From positions 1 to 5,627 of the forward strand of contig JBJHBY010000224.1 in NCBI GenBank assembly GCA_050485745.1: a stretch of 5,627 nt of DNA, read 5' to 3'. The translations under genes and the position numbers were made by a program. Positions 5,451 through 5,627 of this stretch are shown in pieces; positions within the stretch are counted from its first letter, which is position 1; every line of letters starts with the position of its first letter. Source of the DNA: JBJHBY01 sp050485745 (lineage in GTDB: Bacteria; Pseudomonadota; Gammaproteobacteria; Pseudomonadales; CAMLJR01). The notes below the pieces were generated by a model. It did not search any database and was not told the origin of the DNA. It saw nothing but the letters and a program-made list of their open reading frames with translations.

Positions 5451-5627
5451 TCAGCTCCAGGTGGTGAGCATGGTCAGCATCATGGTCTTGATGCGGCGGA
5501 TGTTGCGGGATTCATTCTGGCCCGGCTCCTCGAACACCCGCTCCACGGTCAACCCGGTCAGCATGATGTGGGTGAACACCAGGATGTCGAGCATCTGCTC
5601 GTTACTGAGGCTGACATCGTGGAACAC
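5451..5627 (-). CDS. C-terminal end of a probable TetR-family transcriptional regulator (partial)
   Basis: Only the last 58 codons, ending in TGA at 5451-5453, lie in the window; the gene begins beyond 5627. The visible stretch is helical and amphipathic, with segments such as EQMLDILVFTHIMLTGLTVE and IRRIKTMMLTMLTTWS, which reads like the C-terminal ligand-binding and dimerisation helices of TetR-type regulators. The N-terminal helix-turn-helix that would settle this is outside the window, so family assignment rests on overall character alone. It runs in the same direction as recA, 207 bases upstream. No clear terminator hairpin with a T-tract separates the two. A regulatory link to recA is not implied. 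Another helical protein is possible. Confidence 0.6.
   Translation of the reverse strand: MFHDVSLSNEQMLDILVFTHIMLTGLTVERVFEEPGQNESRNIRRIKTMMLTMLTTWS

Overview
The window is a GC-rich stretch of a gammaproteobacterial chromosome. Three things point there: a RecA of gammaproteobacterial type, the recA-recX overlap, and a CTG-N10-CAG LexA box at the recA promoter. The pairing of acyl-CoA catabolic genes with a HupE/UreJ-like membrane protein recalls marine lipid-using lineages such as Halieaceae or relatives. That placement is an impression and was not searched.

Layout. Positions 1-2291 hold two minus-strand genes of acyl-CoA metabolism: an AMP-forming acyl-CoA synthetase (702-2291), followed after 10 bases by an acyl-CoA dehydrogenase (start at 691). 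Together they would activate a carboxylic acid to its CoA thioester and carry out the first oxidation. The dehydrogenase frame loses family similarity near position 74 and stops at 41, so it is truncated, frameshifted or affected by an edge artefact. A 247-base divergent intergenic region (2292-2538) carries a small palindrome upstream of the synthetase and a candidate promoter for the plus-strand gene at 2539-3552, a HupE/UreJ family membrane protein with a signal sequence and the HX5DH motif.

Between the convergent ends of that gene and recX lies a 172-base spacer packed with four consecutive stem-loops (3572-3699), none with a U-tract. Then, on the minus strand, comes the DNA repair module recA (4194-5243) and recX (3725-4201). 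recX starts on a GTG that overlaps the recA stop by 8 bases. The 207-base region upstream of recA carries a promoter, an overlapping LexA box (5313-5328) and, just upstream of the -35, four tandem copies of a 13-base motif (5355-5406). The window ends inside a minus-strand gene that looks like the C-terminus of a TetR-type regulator (5451-5627).

Most of the window is ordinary housekeeping and catabolic sequence. I did not find a clear new multi-gene system. The parts that known gene content does not explain are the 13-base tandem array at the recA promoter, the stem-loop cluster between recX and the HupE-like gene, and the broken dehydrogenase frame at the left edge.
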